From Streptosporangium amethystogenes (lineage in GTDB: Bacteria > Actinomycetota > Actinomycetes > Streptosporangiales > Streptosporangiaceae): a DNA stretch of 64,000 nt. Under the pieces are notes generated by a model. The model was not told the origin of the DNA. It ran no database searches and saw nothing but the letters and a program-made list of their open reading frames with translations. Shown piece by piece: positions 1 to 7,950 of this stretch. The stretch is taken from positions 1-64,000 of the forward strand of contig NZ_JOEQ01000007.1 of the NCBI RefSeq assembly GCF_000721075.1. The letters are read 5' to 3'. Made by a program: the position numbers and the translations under genes. The stretch's first letter is position 1, and each line of letters begins with the position of its first letter.

Positions 1-97
1 CTGGCTTTTAACACACTGTTGAGTTCTCAAGAAACGGACGCGTACACCGTCGTCCCGATCAGTACTTGACCGGAGCGCCCGGGGCGTTCCATTCCGT
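1..97 (-). other. rRNA operon leader, gene itself off the edge
   Basis: Read on the minus strand, this stretch contains TTGAGAACTCAACAGTGTG followed by AAAAGCCAG. That is the conserved leader found just upstream of 16S rRNA in many actinobacteria, thought to carry antitermination and processing signals. The 16S gene should start shortly beyond position 1 but is not in the window. Confidence 0.75.
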
Positions 98-103
98 GTT
101 ACG

Positions 104-133
104 ATCTTACCGTTTTTGCTTGATTCGTGTCAA
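104..133 (-). promoter_or_regulatory. rRNA operon promoter
   Basis: On the minus strand there is a near-consensus housekeeping promoter: TTGACA at 133-128, an 18-base spacer, and TAAGAT at 109-104. Transcription would start near 97 and run off the left edge. The sequence that follows matches an actinobacterial rRNA leader, so this is probably the last promoter of an rRNA operon. Confidence 0.8.
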
Positions 134-513
134 ACCGCCGGTTTTCCGACTCTCGACTCGAATCCCGCAAACCCGCTAGTATTTCGATCACCCTGTTTCC
201 AGGGCAACCCCTCTAACTTACTCCAACATCCGGTTGTTGTCCAGTCGTGCGGACACACCCGATTCGTCGGGATGGAGAGAGGGTTTTGCCGGGCACTCCG
301 CCCACCCGGGAGATTCTGGATCCGGGGGCTCGTTGCCCTGCGAGAAGAACACTACCAGGACTCTCACGTCACAGAGACAACTTGCCAACCATCCCCGGGG
401 CTCGCGCGTCCCAAACAGTCATAGAAAGTCGAAGTGCGCAACCAGACGTCAAGCCATTCGCAATCGACTCTGGATACGAAGTAGGCGCGAGGGTCAGGAT
501 CCTGACTCCGCCG
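134..513. other. Intergenic, nothing else recognised
   Basis: The region between the rRNA promoter and the first small gene holds overlapping open frames without ribosome binding sites or recognisable protein character. Additional upstream rRNA promoters would be expected here, but I could not pick out a second convincing pair of hexamers. Confidence 0.4.
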
Positions 514-527
514 TGGAGGTGAGCACC

Positions 528-938
528 ATGACCCGCTCGGAGTTCGACGACATCCGCGCGCACATCGACGCGGAGGCCAACCACCCAGGTGACTTGTTGA
601 GGGTTGCCAGGTCTCTGCTGAACGACCTTGAAGACGCACGCATGCGAGAGGCGACCCTCCGCGCCTACTACCTGCGTCTCCTTACCGCGGCTCGGGCAAC
701 GGTCGCCGCCGAGGCGGCCGGCTACCCGGAACCGCTGACCTTCCTCACCGACGAGCTCGCCAAGCGCGGCCAGCTCCCGACATCCGAGGACGAGGTGAAC
801 CGGATCCTGGCAGACGCCCACACAGCGGCCATGCTGCTGGCCTACCTTGAAGAGAATCCTCTCGGAACCACCCCGATGAACACCGGAGGGGCTCGCGTGC
901 GCAGGTGTGCCGGCACAAGCCGTAGCATCCCCCGATGA
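528..938 (+). CDS. Hypothetical helical protein, 136 aa
   Basis: ATG at 528 follows a GGAGGTGAG ribosome binding site with good spacing; the same frame is open further upstream, but there it lacks an RBS. The protein (MTRSEFDDIRAHID...) is charged and probably mostly alpha-helical over its first 110 residues, then has a loose Gly/Arg-rich tail. There is no signal peptide, membrane segment or motif I recognise, and no function can be assigned. It lies between an rRNA promoter and an initiator tRNA gene, both on the other strand, so it has no operon partner. Confidence 0.6.
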   Translation: MTRSEFDDIRAHIDAEANHPGDLLRVARSLLNDLEDARMREATLRAYYLRLLTAARATVAAEAAGYPEPLTFLTDELAKRGQLPTSEDEVNRILADAHTAAMLLAYLEENPLGTTPMNTGGARVRRCAGTSRSIPR

Positions 939-991
939 GGCGTTCCACGTCATTGACCTGGTCTTGAACCAAGATCTGTAAGACTCCAGGC

Positions 992-1237
992 ATGTTGCAG
1001 CGAGGGCTGAATTGGGCTGCGGCGACCCTCGTGGGCGCCTTCGGCTTCGTCTGGACCGGTGTGGTGATGTTCGCGGCCGTCGAAACCTCAGCGTGGACGT
1101 GGATCGGGCAGGCCTCCTTCGGGGCCTTCCTCACCTGCTGGGCTCTTTACAAGGCGAGCCTGCTGGTGCGGCGCGCCAAGCCCGGTTTCGTTCCGCGGCA
1201 TCGCCGGGTGCGGGCCGGACGGGCTACGGCTCCGTGA
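992..1237 (+). CDS. Small two-helix membrane protein, 81 aa
   Basis: The 81-residue product has two hydrophobic stretches (about residues 6-31 and 37-60) and an Arg-rich C-terminus (RHRRVRAGR), which suggests a small hairpin membrane protein with a cytoplasmic basic tail. The ribosome binding site is weak, and no family is recognised. Its end lies just before the terminator of the oppositely oriented tRNA gene. It could be a chance frame, but the clean hydrophobic pattern argues for a real gene. Confidence 0.45.
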   Translation: MLQRGLNWAAATLVGAFGFVWTGVVMFAAVETSAWTWIGQASFGAFLTCWALYKASLLVRRAKPGFVPRHRRVRAGRATAP

Positions 1238-1311
1238 TGGCACCTCAGGTCGTCCCCGGCCTCCCTCTTCAGCGAACCGGGAGGCAACGGGCAGATCAGT
1301 CGCGGAAACGC

Positions 1312-1346
1312 AAAAGGCCCTGATCTCCAGGAGATCAGGGCCTTTC
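1312..1346 (-). terminator. Terminator of first initiator tRNA
   Basis: GGCCCTGATCTCC and its complement form a 12-13 bp stem with a very short loop just 3' of the tRNA on the minus strand, followed by TTTT. This is a standard intrinsic terminator. Confidence 0.85.
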
Positions 1347-1347
1347 T

Positions 1348-1424
1348 TGGTAGCGGGGACAGGATTTGAACCTGCGACCTCTGGGTTATGAGCCCAGCGA
1401 GCTACCGAACTGCTCCACCCCGCG
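1348..1424 (-). tRNA. tRNA-fMet (CAT), copy 1
   Basis: A 77-nt tRNA with encoded CCA. The anticodon is CAT in the context GGGCTCATAACCC: three G-C pairs below the anticodon loop, the hallmark of initiator tRNA. Position 1 is C facing T at position 72, so the first acceptor pair is mismatched, another initiator feature. It is transcribed alone with its own terminator and is identical to the copy at 1778-1854. Confidence 0.95.
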
Positions 1425-1583
1425 TCGGTGTGTGTTTGAACATTAGCCGGAATTCCCCTCCGGGTGCAAATCGGCGCGGGGACGCGGGTTGACATGTCCC
1501 GCGCCACCCGCTCGCGGATGACTCGGCCACGGTGTGATCACGCAGCTCAGGAGGGTCATGGCCGGAGGCATCGCCCCTCATGC

Positions 1584-1642
1584 CACCTCGTGCACGGACG
1601 GGGCCTCAGAGGTCACCTCGTGCGCGGAGAGGGGCCTCAGAG
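1584..1642. repeat. Two-unit tandem repeat, about 30 bp
   Basis: Two adjacent units beginning CACCTCGTGC and ending GGGGCCTCAGAG, with a few differences, lie between the two tRNA genes. I see no gene in 1425-1737; this repeat is the only structure found there. Confidence 0.6.
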
Positions 1643-1737
1643 CTTGAGCGGTGAACGCCTTACCCCGGCTGTGGATCCCGCGCGCGGGTTGCGTGGCCGG
1701 CCTTCCCGCCCCGATTCGGGAGACGCGGGGAAACACA

Positions 1738-1775
1738 GAAGGTCCCGGTCGCCGTTTCCGGCGACCGGGACCTTC
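1738..1775 (-). terminator. Terminator of second initiator tRNA
   Basis: AAGGTCCCGGTCGCC and its exact complement form a 15-bp stem around GTTTCC immediately 3' of the tRNA on the minus strand. Its sequence differs from the first copy's terminator although the tRNA bodies are identical. Confidence 0.85.
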
Positions 1776-1777
1776 GT

Positions 1778-1854
1778 TGGTAGCGGGGACAGGATTTGAA
1801 CCTGCGACCTCTGGGTTATGAGCCCAGCGAGCTACCGAACTGCTCCACCCCGCG
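1778..1854 (-). tRNA. tRNA-fMet (CAT), copy 2
   Basis: Identical over its 77 nt to the copy at 1348-1424: initiator-type anticodon stem, C1/T72 mismatch, encoded CCA. The identity includes a few bases 5' of the gene (CGTCGGTG on the plus strand). With different terminators, this looks like an old duplication kept uniform by selection or gene conversion. Confidence 0.95.
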
Positions 1855-1928
1855 TCGGTGTATGTAAGAACCATACCCCGCTTTGGAGATGGACGCGAAT
1901 CGAATAGCGCCGGGCCCCTGTATCGCCC

Positions 1929-4889
1929 CTAGGAACTCGACGGGGGCGACGGCGTCGCCGATGGAGCCGGTGTGCCGGACGGTGTCGCCGAGGGTGACGG
2001 GCTGGGGGTGACGCCCGTTGTCGCGGCGGTGTCCTTCAGCTTGCCCAGCGCCTTCTCAAGCTCCTGCTGGGCGGCACCGTACTCGGGCCAGTTCGGTGGG
2101 TCCGCCCGAAGCGCCGCCTGCGCCTTGTCGTACGCCTTCTGCACCTCGTCGATCGACTTGGCCAGCTCGGTGACGGGTTTGGCCTCCTCCGGCTTCGCCT
2201 CACCGGACGTGTTCTCGCCCTGTGGCGCACTCTGGGTGCCGTCGCCGAAGACCTGCTCCAACGCGCCCTTGAGCGTGTCGGCCGAACCGACCTTGCTGCC
2301 GTAGGCCACCAGGACCCGGCGGAGGATCGGGTACGGCTCCTGGCCGGAGGCGGCCGCGATCTCCACGTAGACCGGCTCGACGTAGACCAGGCCGTCGGCG
2401 AACGGCAGAGTCAGCAGGTTGCCGTAGCGGACCTTCGCCTGGCCGAGCCCGAGCAGGTTGAGCTCGCCGGAGAACTTGTTCTGGAAGTTGTTCTGCACCT
2501 GGCCGGGTCCGGGAATCGTGGTGTTGGACGGCATGCGCAGGATGCGCAGCTTCCCGTAGTCCGGTCCGGGGTTGGCGTCCACGGCCATGAACGCCGCCAG
2601 GTTGGGCCCCTGGCGCGGCACGAACGTGGTCGTCAGCGAGAACGAGGGCGCCGAGGTCTTCGGCATCTTGACCGACAGGTAGTACGGCGGCTGCTTGGTG
2701 TCGCGGTCGCCGGACGGGTCGTTCGGGACGTTCCAGAAGTCCTGGCCACTGTAGAAGGCGTTCGGGTCGGAGATGTGGTACTGGGAGAGCACGTCACGCT
2801 GGACCTTGAACAGCGCCTCCGGGTAGCGCAGGTGCTGCTTGAGGTCGGGCGACATCTCCGTCTGCGGCTTGATGATGCCGGGGAAGGCCTTGCGCCAGGT
2901 CTGCAGGATGGGGTCCTTCTCGTCCCACGCGTACAGGCTGACGGTGCCGTCGTAGGCGTCGACCACGGCCTTCACCGAGTTGCGCATGTAGTTGATCTGG
3001 TCACGCGGCTGCGGCACCACCAGGCGCGGGTCGGTGATGGTGTCCCGCGTCATCGCCTCCAGGCTCTTGCTCTGGGAGTACGGGTAGGCGTTGGAAGTGG
3101 TGTAGGCGTCGGAGATCCAGACCACCCTGCCGTTGACGATGGCGGGGTAGGGGTTGTCGTCCAGGCTCAGGAACGGCGCCACCTTGGCGATGCGCTCCTG
3201 CGGGTTGCGCGCGTAGAGGATCTTGGAGTTCGCGTTGATGTCTCCGGAGAGCAGCAGGTTGATCTCGCCGTACTTGGCGGCGTAGAGCATCCTGTTGATG
3301 AACGAACCGACCGGGACCCCGCCCTTGCCGTCATAGGTGGTGTTCTTCTGGCCGGTGCCGCCGCTCTCGGGGTAGTCGAGCTCCTGCTGCTTCTCCCCGC
3401 CACCGCCGACCACGACGTACTGGGTCGAAGCGGGCGCCTCACCGAAGTAGATCCGCGATTCCTTGAGCTTCGTCCGCTCCGCCAGGGAGCCGGTGACCGG
3501 CATGTCCTTGGCGTCGAAGTTGGGCAGCCCCTCGGAGTCGACCTCGTTGCCGGGCGCGGCCACGAAACCGTTGCCGTGGGTGTAGACGAGGTGCCGGTTG
3601 ATCCAGTTGTTCTGCTCCGCCGGTGGCCCGGTGAGCTCTCGCACGGCGACGACGGTGTCACGGACCGTGCCGTCCGCGTCGGGGTAGCGGTCGACGTCGA
3701 GCGGCTCGTGGAAGTCGTAGTAACCGCGGATCCGCTGCTTCTGCTGGTAGGTCTTGGCGACCAGGCTCGGGTCGAGCAGACGCACACCGGAGATGGAACT
3801 GTCCGCGGTGACGCTGACCTTGCTCGGGTCACCCTGAGCCGTGTAGTCGATCACCTCGGCGTTGTCTACGCCGTAGGCTTTTCGTGTCGCGTCGATGTTG
3901 CGCTTGATGTACTCCTGCTCCTTGCCCTGCTGGTTCGGCTTGACCTGGAACTGCTCGACCAGGGCCGGGTAGACCCCGCCGATCAGGATGGCCGAGAGCA
4001 CCAGCAGGCCGAAGCCGACGCCGGGCAGCATGCCGCCGGATCGCACGACCCCGGCGAAGAACAGGACGGCGCAGATCAGCGCGATGATCGCCAGGATGTT
4101 CTTGGCGGGAAGCACCGCGTTGACGTCGGTGTACGAGGCACCGTGTCTGAAGCCCCGGTCGGAGAACACCAGCCCGTACCGGTCGTACCAGTAGGCGACC
4201 GCCTTCAGCAGCACGAAGACCCCGAGCAGCACCGACAGGTGCGCCCGGGCGCCACGCGAGGCGTGCACGCCGGGTGACTGGAGCCGGAACCCGCCGTACA
4301 GGTAGTGCACGATCGCCGACAGCAGGGCGGACAGCACCACCGCGACGAACAGGAAGTTCAGCACCATCCGGATGAAGGGATAGGTGAACATGAAGAAGGA
4401 GATGTCGTAGCCGAACTGCGGGTCGGTCTCACCGAACGGCGTCGCGTTGATGAACTCCAGCCAGGTTTTCCACTGGCCGGAGAAGGATGATCCCGCGAAC
4501 AGGCCGAGCACCGCCACACCGATCAGGAAGATCAGCTTGCGGTGCGGGTCGAGGGCCATCCGATACCGGTCGGCACCGCTGGCGCCGCCGAACATCCCGG
4601 GGCCGAACATCGGCCGCATGCGGTACGCCATCAGCATGTTGCCGCCGACGATGCCGACCATCAGCAGCGCACCGACGACGAACAGGAGGATCTGTGTAAT
4701 GATCACGCCGGAAAAGACGGCCGTGTAGTCGACCGCTTCGTACCAGAGGTAGTCGGTAAAAATACCGGCAAAGAGGAAGAATAACGCGACTATCACGACC
4801 AGAGTGATCGCGACGGGAAGTAGCAGTCGTGGCCGGCGGGGCAAGCGCATTGCCCTACCGGCTCCGGGGGTCCGGAAGCTCAAGGCCAA
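1929..4889 (-). CDS. UPF0182 family membrane protein
   Basis: The 986-residue protein belongs to the UPF0182 family (COG1615), large actinobacterial membrane proteins of unknown role. Its N-terminal third has about seven hydrophobic segments, starting with one at residues 24-45 and including the stretch around DYLWYEAVDYTAVF. A long, probably extracytoplasmic domain follows (DGTVSLYAWDEKDP, NNWINRHLVYTHGNG). The tail is acidic and then Pro/Ser/Thr-rich, ending in SPPSSS, as is common for surface proteins. The orthologue in M. tuberculosis (Rv3193c, from memory) sits next to the same PDZ protease gene. Confidence 0.93.
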   Translation of the reverse strand: MALSFRTPGAGRAMRLPRRPRLLLPVAITLVVIVALFFLFAGIFTDYLWYEAVDYTAVFSGVIITQILLFVVGALLMVGIVGGNMLMAYRMRPMFGPGMFGGASGADRYRMALDPHRKLIFLIGVAVLGLFAGSSFSGQWKTWLEFINATPFGETDPQFGYDISFFMFTYPFIRMVLNFLFVAVVLSALLSAIVHYLYGGFRLQSPGVHASRGARAHLSVLLGVFVLLKAVAYWYDRYGLVFSDRGFRHGASYTDVNAVLPAKNILAIIALICAVLFFAGVVRSGGMLPGVGFGLLVLSAILIGGVYPALVEQFQVKPNQQGKEQEYIKRNIDATRKAYGVDNAEVIDYTAQGDPSKVSVTADSSISGVRLLDPSLVAKTYQQKQRIRGYYDFHEPLDVDRYPDADGTVRDTVVAVRELTGPPAEQNNWINRHLVYTHGNGFVAAPGNEVDSEGLPNFDAKDMPVTGSLAERTKLKESRIYFGEAPASTQYVVVGGGGEKQQELDYPESGGTGQKNTTYDGKGGVPVGSFINRMLYAAKYGEINLLLSGDINANSKILYARNPQERIAKVAPFLSLDDNPYPAIVNGRVVWISDAYTTSNAYPYSQSKSLEAMTRDTITDPRLVVPQPRDQINYMRNSVKAVVDAYDGTVSLYAWDEKDPILQTWRKAFPGIIKPQTEMSPDLKQHLRYPEALFKVQRDVLSQYHISDPNAFYSGQDFWNVPNDPSGDRDTKQPPYYLSVKMPKTSAPSFSLTTTFVPRQGPNLAAFMAVDANPGPDYGKLRILRMPSNTTIPGPGQVQNNFQNKFSGELNLLGLGQAKVRYGNLLTLPFADGLVYVEPVYVEIAAASGQEPYPILRRVLVAYGSKVGSADTLKGALEQVFGDGTQSAPQGENTSGEAKPEEAKPVTELAKSIDEVQKAYDKAQAALRADPPNWPEYGAAQQELEKALGKLKDTAATTGVTPSPSPSATPSGTPAPSATPSPPSSS

Positions 4890-5187
4890 CCCCTTGTCGT
4901 AAGAGCACGGTCCGTGTCTGGAAACCTACACCGGCGAGAGTTGGGGCGCGCTTAGCCTTTCGGGCACGGTCCGGCCACAACGTCCGCTGGTATCGGGTCC
5001 ACCGGTAGCAACGCACAGGGGTCCTGATGAGTGCCCCATGACGAACTCCAGGCCCGAAAATTCAACTTTCTTTGCAAATCGGGCATCACGCTCACCTCGC
5101 CATCGAACCCACGGGCCACTTATCCAGCGGGGATCGCGTGCACCGTGGCGTCCTGGCGCACGACCGGTCTCCGGCCCGGTTCCGGCG

Positions 5188-6240
5188 TCAGCCGGTCGGG
5201 CAGCTCTGCACGGACCCCGAGCCGGTGCGGATCGAGTCGATCGCCTGAACGGCCTCGCGCAGCGTCTCGACCTTGACCAGCCTGAGCCCGTCCGGGATCG
5301 CCCTGACCGCCTCGGCGCAGTTGTCGGCCGGGGTCAGGAAGACCGTCGCACCGGCCCTCCTGGCACCGACCATCTTCTGCTGGATGCCGCCGATCGGGCC
5401 CACCTCACCCTCTGCGGTGATCGTCCCGGTTCCCGCGATGGACTTGCCGCCGGTCAACGCCCCCGGGGTGAGCTTGTCGACGATGCCCAGGGAGAACATC
5501 ATCCCCGCGCTCGGCCCGCCGACGTCGCCGACATTGATCTTGACCTCGAAGGGGAACTTGTAGCCGACCCGCATGGTGATGCCCACGATGGGTGCTCCGT
5601 CCTTACCGGCGACGGTAGGGACGGCGATGGTCAGGCTCTGGGTGCCACGGTTGACGACGAAACTGACCTCTTCGCCCGGCTTGTGCTTGCGAACGGAGGA
5701 GGAGACGGTCTCCCGATCGGCCACGGGCGTGCCGTCCACCGAGACGATCTCGTCACCGGCCTTGAACTTCCCGTCGGCCGGCAGGCCCTTCTCCGTGGAA
5801 CCCACGGTCACGATCGAGTTGTAGGGAATCCTCAGCTCGGTCAGCGCCGCCGCGGTCGCGTCGTCCTGGGAGTTCGTCATCTCCTGGGTGTTCTGCTCCT
5901 CGACCTCCTTGGCGGTGGTCGCCGGAGGGAAGATCGTCTCCTCGGGCACGACCGCGATGGTGGGATCGATCCATCCCCTGAGCGCGCTGAACAGATCGAT
6001 CCTGGTGCCGGGACCGCCCTGGTAGGCGACGGTGACGAGGCTGAGCTTGCCGTCGGTCGGATACGTCTGGTGTCCCTCGATGCTGATCACCGGTTTGCCG
6101 TCGACGTCGCCGATGGTGTTCTCGGTCGGCCCGGGGCTCAGCACGACGTACGGTACCGGCAGCACGGCGCCGACCAGCGCGAGCATGAGCGTGAGAAAGC
6201 CCGCCACCATCAAAGTCAGGGCTCGTCGGGACATGGACAA
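5188..6240 (-). CDS. Membrane-anchored PDZ-Lon serine protease
   Basis: A 350-residue protein with an N-terminal membrane anchor (residues 8-32), a PDZ-like domain (about 140-205) and a Lon-type proteolytic domain at the C-terminus. The Ser-Lys dyad is visible: Ser244 in GGPSAGMM and Lys289 in GGIQQKM. The layout matches the YlbL/Rv3194c family of secreted or membrane-tethered Lon-like proteases. Substrates are unknown; quality control or regulated cleavage of exported proteins is likely. It runs in the same direction as the UPF0182 gene, 298 bp away, with no structure seen in the gap. Confidence 0.92.
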   Translation of the reverse strand: MSMSRRALTLMVAGFLTLMLALVGAVLPVPYVVLSPGPTENTIGDVDGKPVISIEGHQTYPTDGKLSLVTVAYQGGPGTRIDLFSALRGWIDPTIAVVPEETIFPPATTAKEVEEQNTQEMTNSQDDATAAALTELRIPYNSIVTVGSTEKGLPADGKFKAGDEIVSVDGTPVADRETVSSSVRKHKPGEEVSFVVNRGTQSLTIAVPTVAGKDGAPIVGITMRVGYKFPFEVKINVGDVGGPSAGMMFSLGIVDKLTPGALTGGKSIAGTGTITAEGEVGPIGGIQQKMVGARRAGATVFLTPADNCAEAVRAIPDGLRLVKVETLREAVQAIDSIRTGSGSVQSCPTG

Positions 6241-6317
6241 AGCCTATGCCGTACGACAGGTCATGAAACCGCACCCGGACGCCGCCGCGCCGAGGGGCAC
6301 ATAACCGTCAGTCGAGA

Positions 6318-6743
6318 TCAATCGCAGGCTCCCACCCACTCGGAGGAACCGTCGGTGAAAAACTGGTTCTTCCAGATGGGTACCTGGCTCTTGAGATCGT
6401 CGATCAGCCTTCTGGACGCCTCGAACGCCTCACCACGGTGCGGTGCGGCGACCGCCACGACGACCGCGATATCGCCGAGCCTCAGGTCGCCGACCCGGTG
6501 GACGGCTGCCAGGGCGGTCACCGGGAAGTCCGCGGCGACCTTCTCGGCCACCCGGCGCAACTCGCTCGTGGCACTCGGGTGTGCCGAGTAGGACAGGCCC
6601 GTGACCGGCCGGCCGTGATCCTCTTCTCGTACCGTGCCGACGAAGACCGTCGTACCGCCCGCGGCGTGATTGCCGACGGCGGCGAGCACCTCGTCGACGG
6701 AGAGCGTGCTGTCGCGAATACCGAGCAACCGGATGACATCCAC
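6318..6743 (-). CDS. moaE: Molybdopterin synthase catalytic subunit MoaE
   Basis: The 141-residue sequence matches MoaE, the large subunit that with MoaD inserts two sulfurs into cyclic pyranopterin monophosphate to give molybdopterin. Signature segments include VHRVGDLRLGD, APHRGEAFEASR and DDLKSQVPIWK. Lys118 and Lys125 fall where the E. coli active-site lysines (119 and 126) are expected. No moaD or other moa gene is nearby. MoeZ, 52 kb away in this window, could activate the MoaD partner. I see no molybdenum-cofactor riboswitch upstream. Confidence 0.93.
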   Translation of the reverse strand: MDVIRLLGIRDSTLSVDEVLAAVGNHAAGGTTVFVGTVREEDHGRPVTGLSYSAHPSATSELRRVAEKVAADFPVTALAAVHRVGDLRLGDIAVVVAVAAPHRGEAFEASRRLIDDLKSQVPIWKNQFFTDGSSEWVGACD

Positions 6744-6766
6744 GCACAGAGTCTATGGCGACGCCG

Positions 6767-6918
6767 CGCGTCGCGGTGAGGCCGCTCTTACCCGGCTCCT
6801 TCCCTCGTCGACCGAGGCCGCTCGTTCCTCACGAGCTGCCGGCGACGCTGACGCGTCGCGGTTCGGCCGCTCTTACCCGGCTCCTTCCCTCGTCGACCGG
6901 GGCCGCTCGTTCCTCGCG
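6767..6918. repeat. 85-bp direct duplication at epimerase 3' end
   Basis: Two nearly identical units of about 68 bp, offset by 85 bp, share a long core beginning GGCCGCTCTTACCCGG and ending near CGCTCGTTCCTC. The right unit contains the last codons and stop of the epimerase gene (6873-7868); the left unit is a non-coding copy. This looks like a local slippage or unequal-exchange duplication. Confidence 0.8.
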
Positions 6919-7868
6919 TGCCTGCCGCCACGCAGCTCCAGGAGCTGCTCGAACGCGGCCTCGTTGGTCCACATCGGTTTCCAGCCGATCTCGCGCAGCG
7001 TCGCGCAGTCGACCACCCAGGGGTAGACGACGTAGTGCAGGTCGGTGGCCGGGGCCGGGGTGACACCGAGGCGGTGCAGGCGCTGGGCGGTTCCGAAGGT
7101 CAGCCCAGCGGGCAGTTCCAGCCGGCGCAGCCCGGAGATCTCCTCCACCTGCTCCTGCTCCAGCCAGCCCTCGCCTCCGACGGCCACCACCCCGGAGACC
7201 GTGCCGAGCGCCGCCATCTCCAGGACCGAGACCAGGTCGTCCACGTGGCAGAACTGCCAGCGAGGGTTGCATCCCTTGACGGTCAGCAGCCGGGGCGCCT
7301 CGAAGTGCCGGGTCACCACGCTGTCGATACCGGGGCCGACCACGGCCGCGGGTCTGACCACGGTCACATCGAGACCGGGGTGGCTGCGCAGAGAGCGCCG
7401 GGCCAGTGCCTCGATCTCCAGATGGTCGCCGACCATGCCCGTATCCGGCTCGGCGGCGACCTCGGAGCCCTCAGGCAGCGGGACGGGGTTGTCGGGTACG
7501 GCTCCGTACACCATGGCGCTGGTGACCAGCACGACCCGCCGCACCCTCGCCGCGGCACTGGCGGTGAGCACCGTCTGGGCCGCGCGCAGGTTGTAGGCGC
7601 GTCGCTCCGCGGGGTCGGCGTCGAGCGCGTAGTCACCGGCCAGGTGCACGAGCACGTCAATATCGGATATGCGGTTCGCCAAGAGCGGATCTCGAACATC
7701 GATCACCCGCCATGTGACATCGGGCACATCGCCGCGCTGCTCGTCGATGGCCACGACCCTGCGGAAATCCGCAGACGAGGCGACCTTCGCGAGGAAAGCA
7801 CGGCCTAGGCCCGAGGCGGCGCCGGTGACGGCGACGACAGGGGGCCGGGAGCGTTTCGAGGTAGGCAC
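6873..7868 (-). CDS. NAD-dependent epimerase/dehydratase (extended SDR)
   Basis: With the GTG at 7868, preceded by GAGG five bases upstream, the product is 331 residues. The Rossmann signature TGAASGLGR lies near the N-terminus. VLVHLAGDYALD, VLVTSAMVYGAVP and VTVVRPAAVVGPG are typical of extended short-chain dehydrogenases acting on nucleotide sugars or similar substrates. I did not locate a clear YxxxK beyond the AMVYG region. Longer frames upstream overlap the divergent DUF2342 gene and lack an RBS, so the short start is preferred. Its 3' end lies in an 85-bp duplicated segment. The substrate is unknown. Confidence 0.8.
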   Translation of the reverse strand: MPTSKRSRPPVVAVTGAASGLGRAFLAKVASSADFRRVVAIDEQRGDVPDVTWRVIDVRDPLLANRISDIDVLVHLAGDYALDADPAERRAYNLRAAQTVLTASAAARVRRVVLVTSAMVYGAVPDNPVPLPEGSEVAAEPDTGMVGDHLEIEALARRSLRSHPGLDVTVVRPAAVVGPGIDSVVTRHFEAPRLLTVKGCNPRWQFCHVDDLVSVLEMAALGTVSGVVAVGGEGWLEQEQVEEISGLRRLELPAGLTFGTAQRLHRLGVTPAPATDLHYVVYPWVVDCATLREIGWKPMWTNEAAFEQLLELRGGRHARNERPRSTREGAG

Positions 7869-7950
7869 CAGGTCCTCACTTTGCACTGACCCGCCATGCG
7901 ACGGATAACGTGGCGGATGTGGACTCCTCCATCCTGCACGAGGTAGAGCG

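Noticed and set aside
2775..4277. 500-codon open frame on the plus strand opposite the UPF0182 gene
   Set aside because: It is antisense to a clear gene, with composition (Val/Arg/His/Asp-rich) typical of mirrored GC-rich codons, and has no SD or domain.
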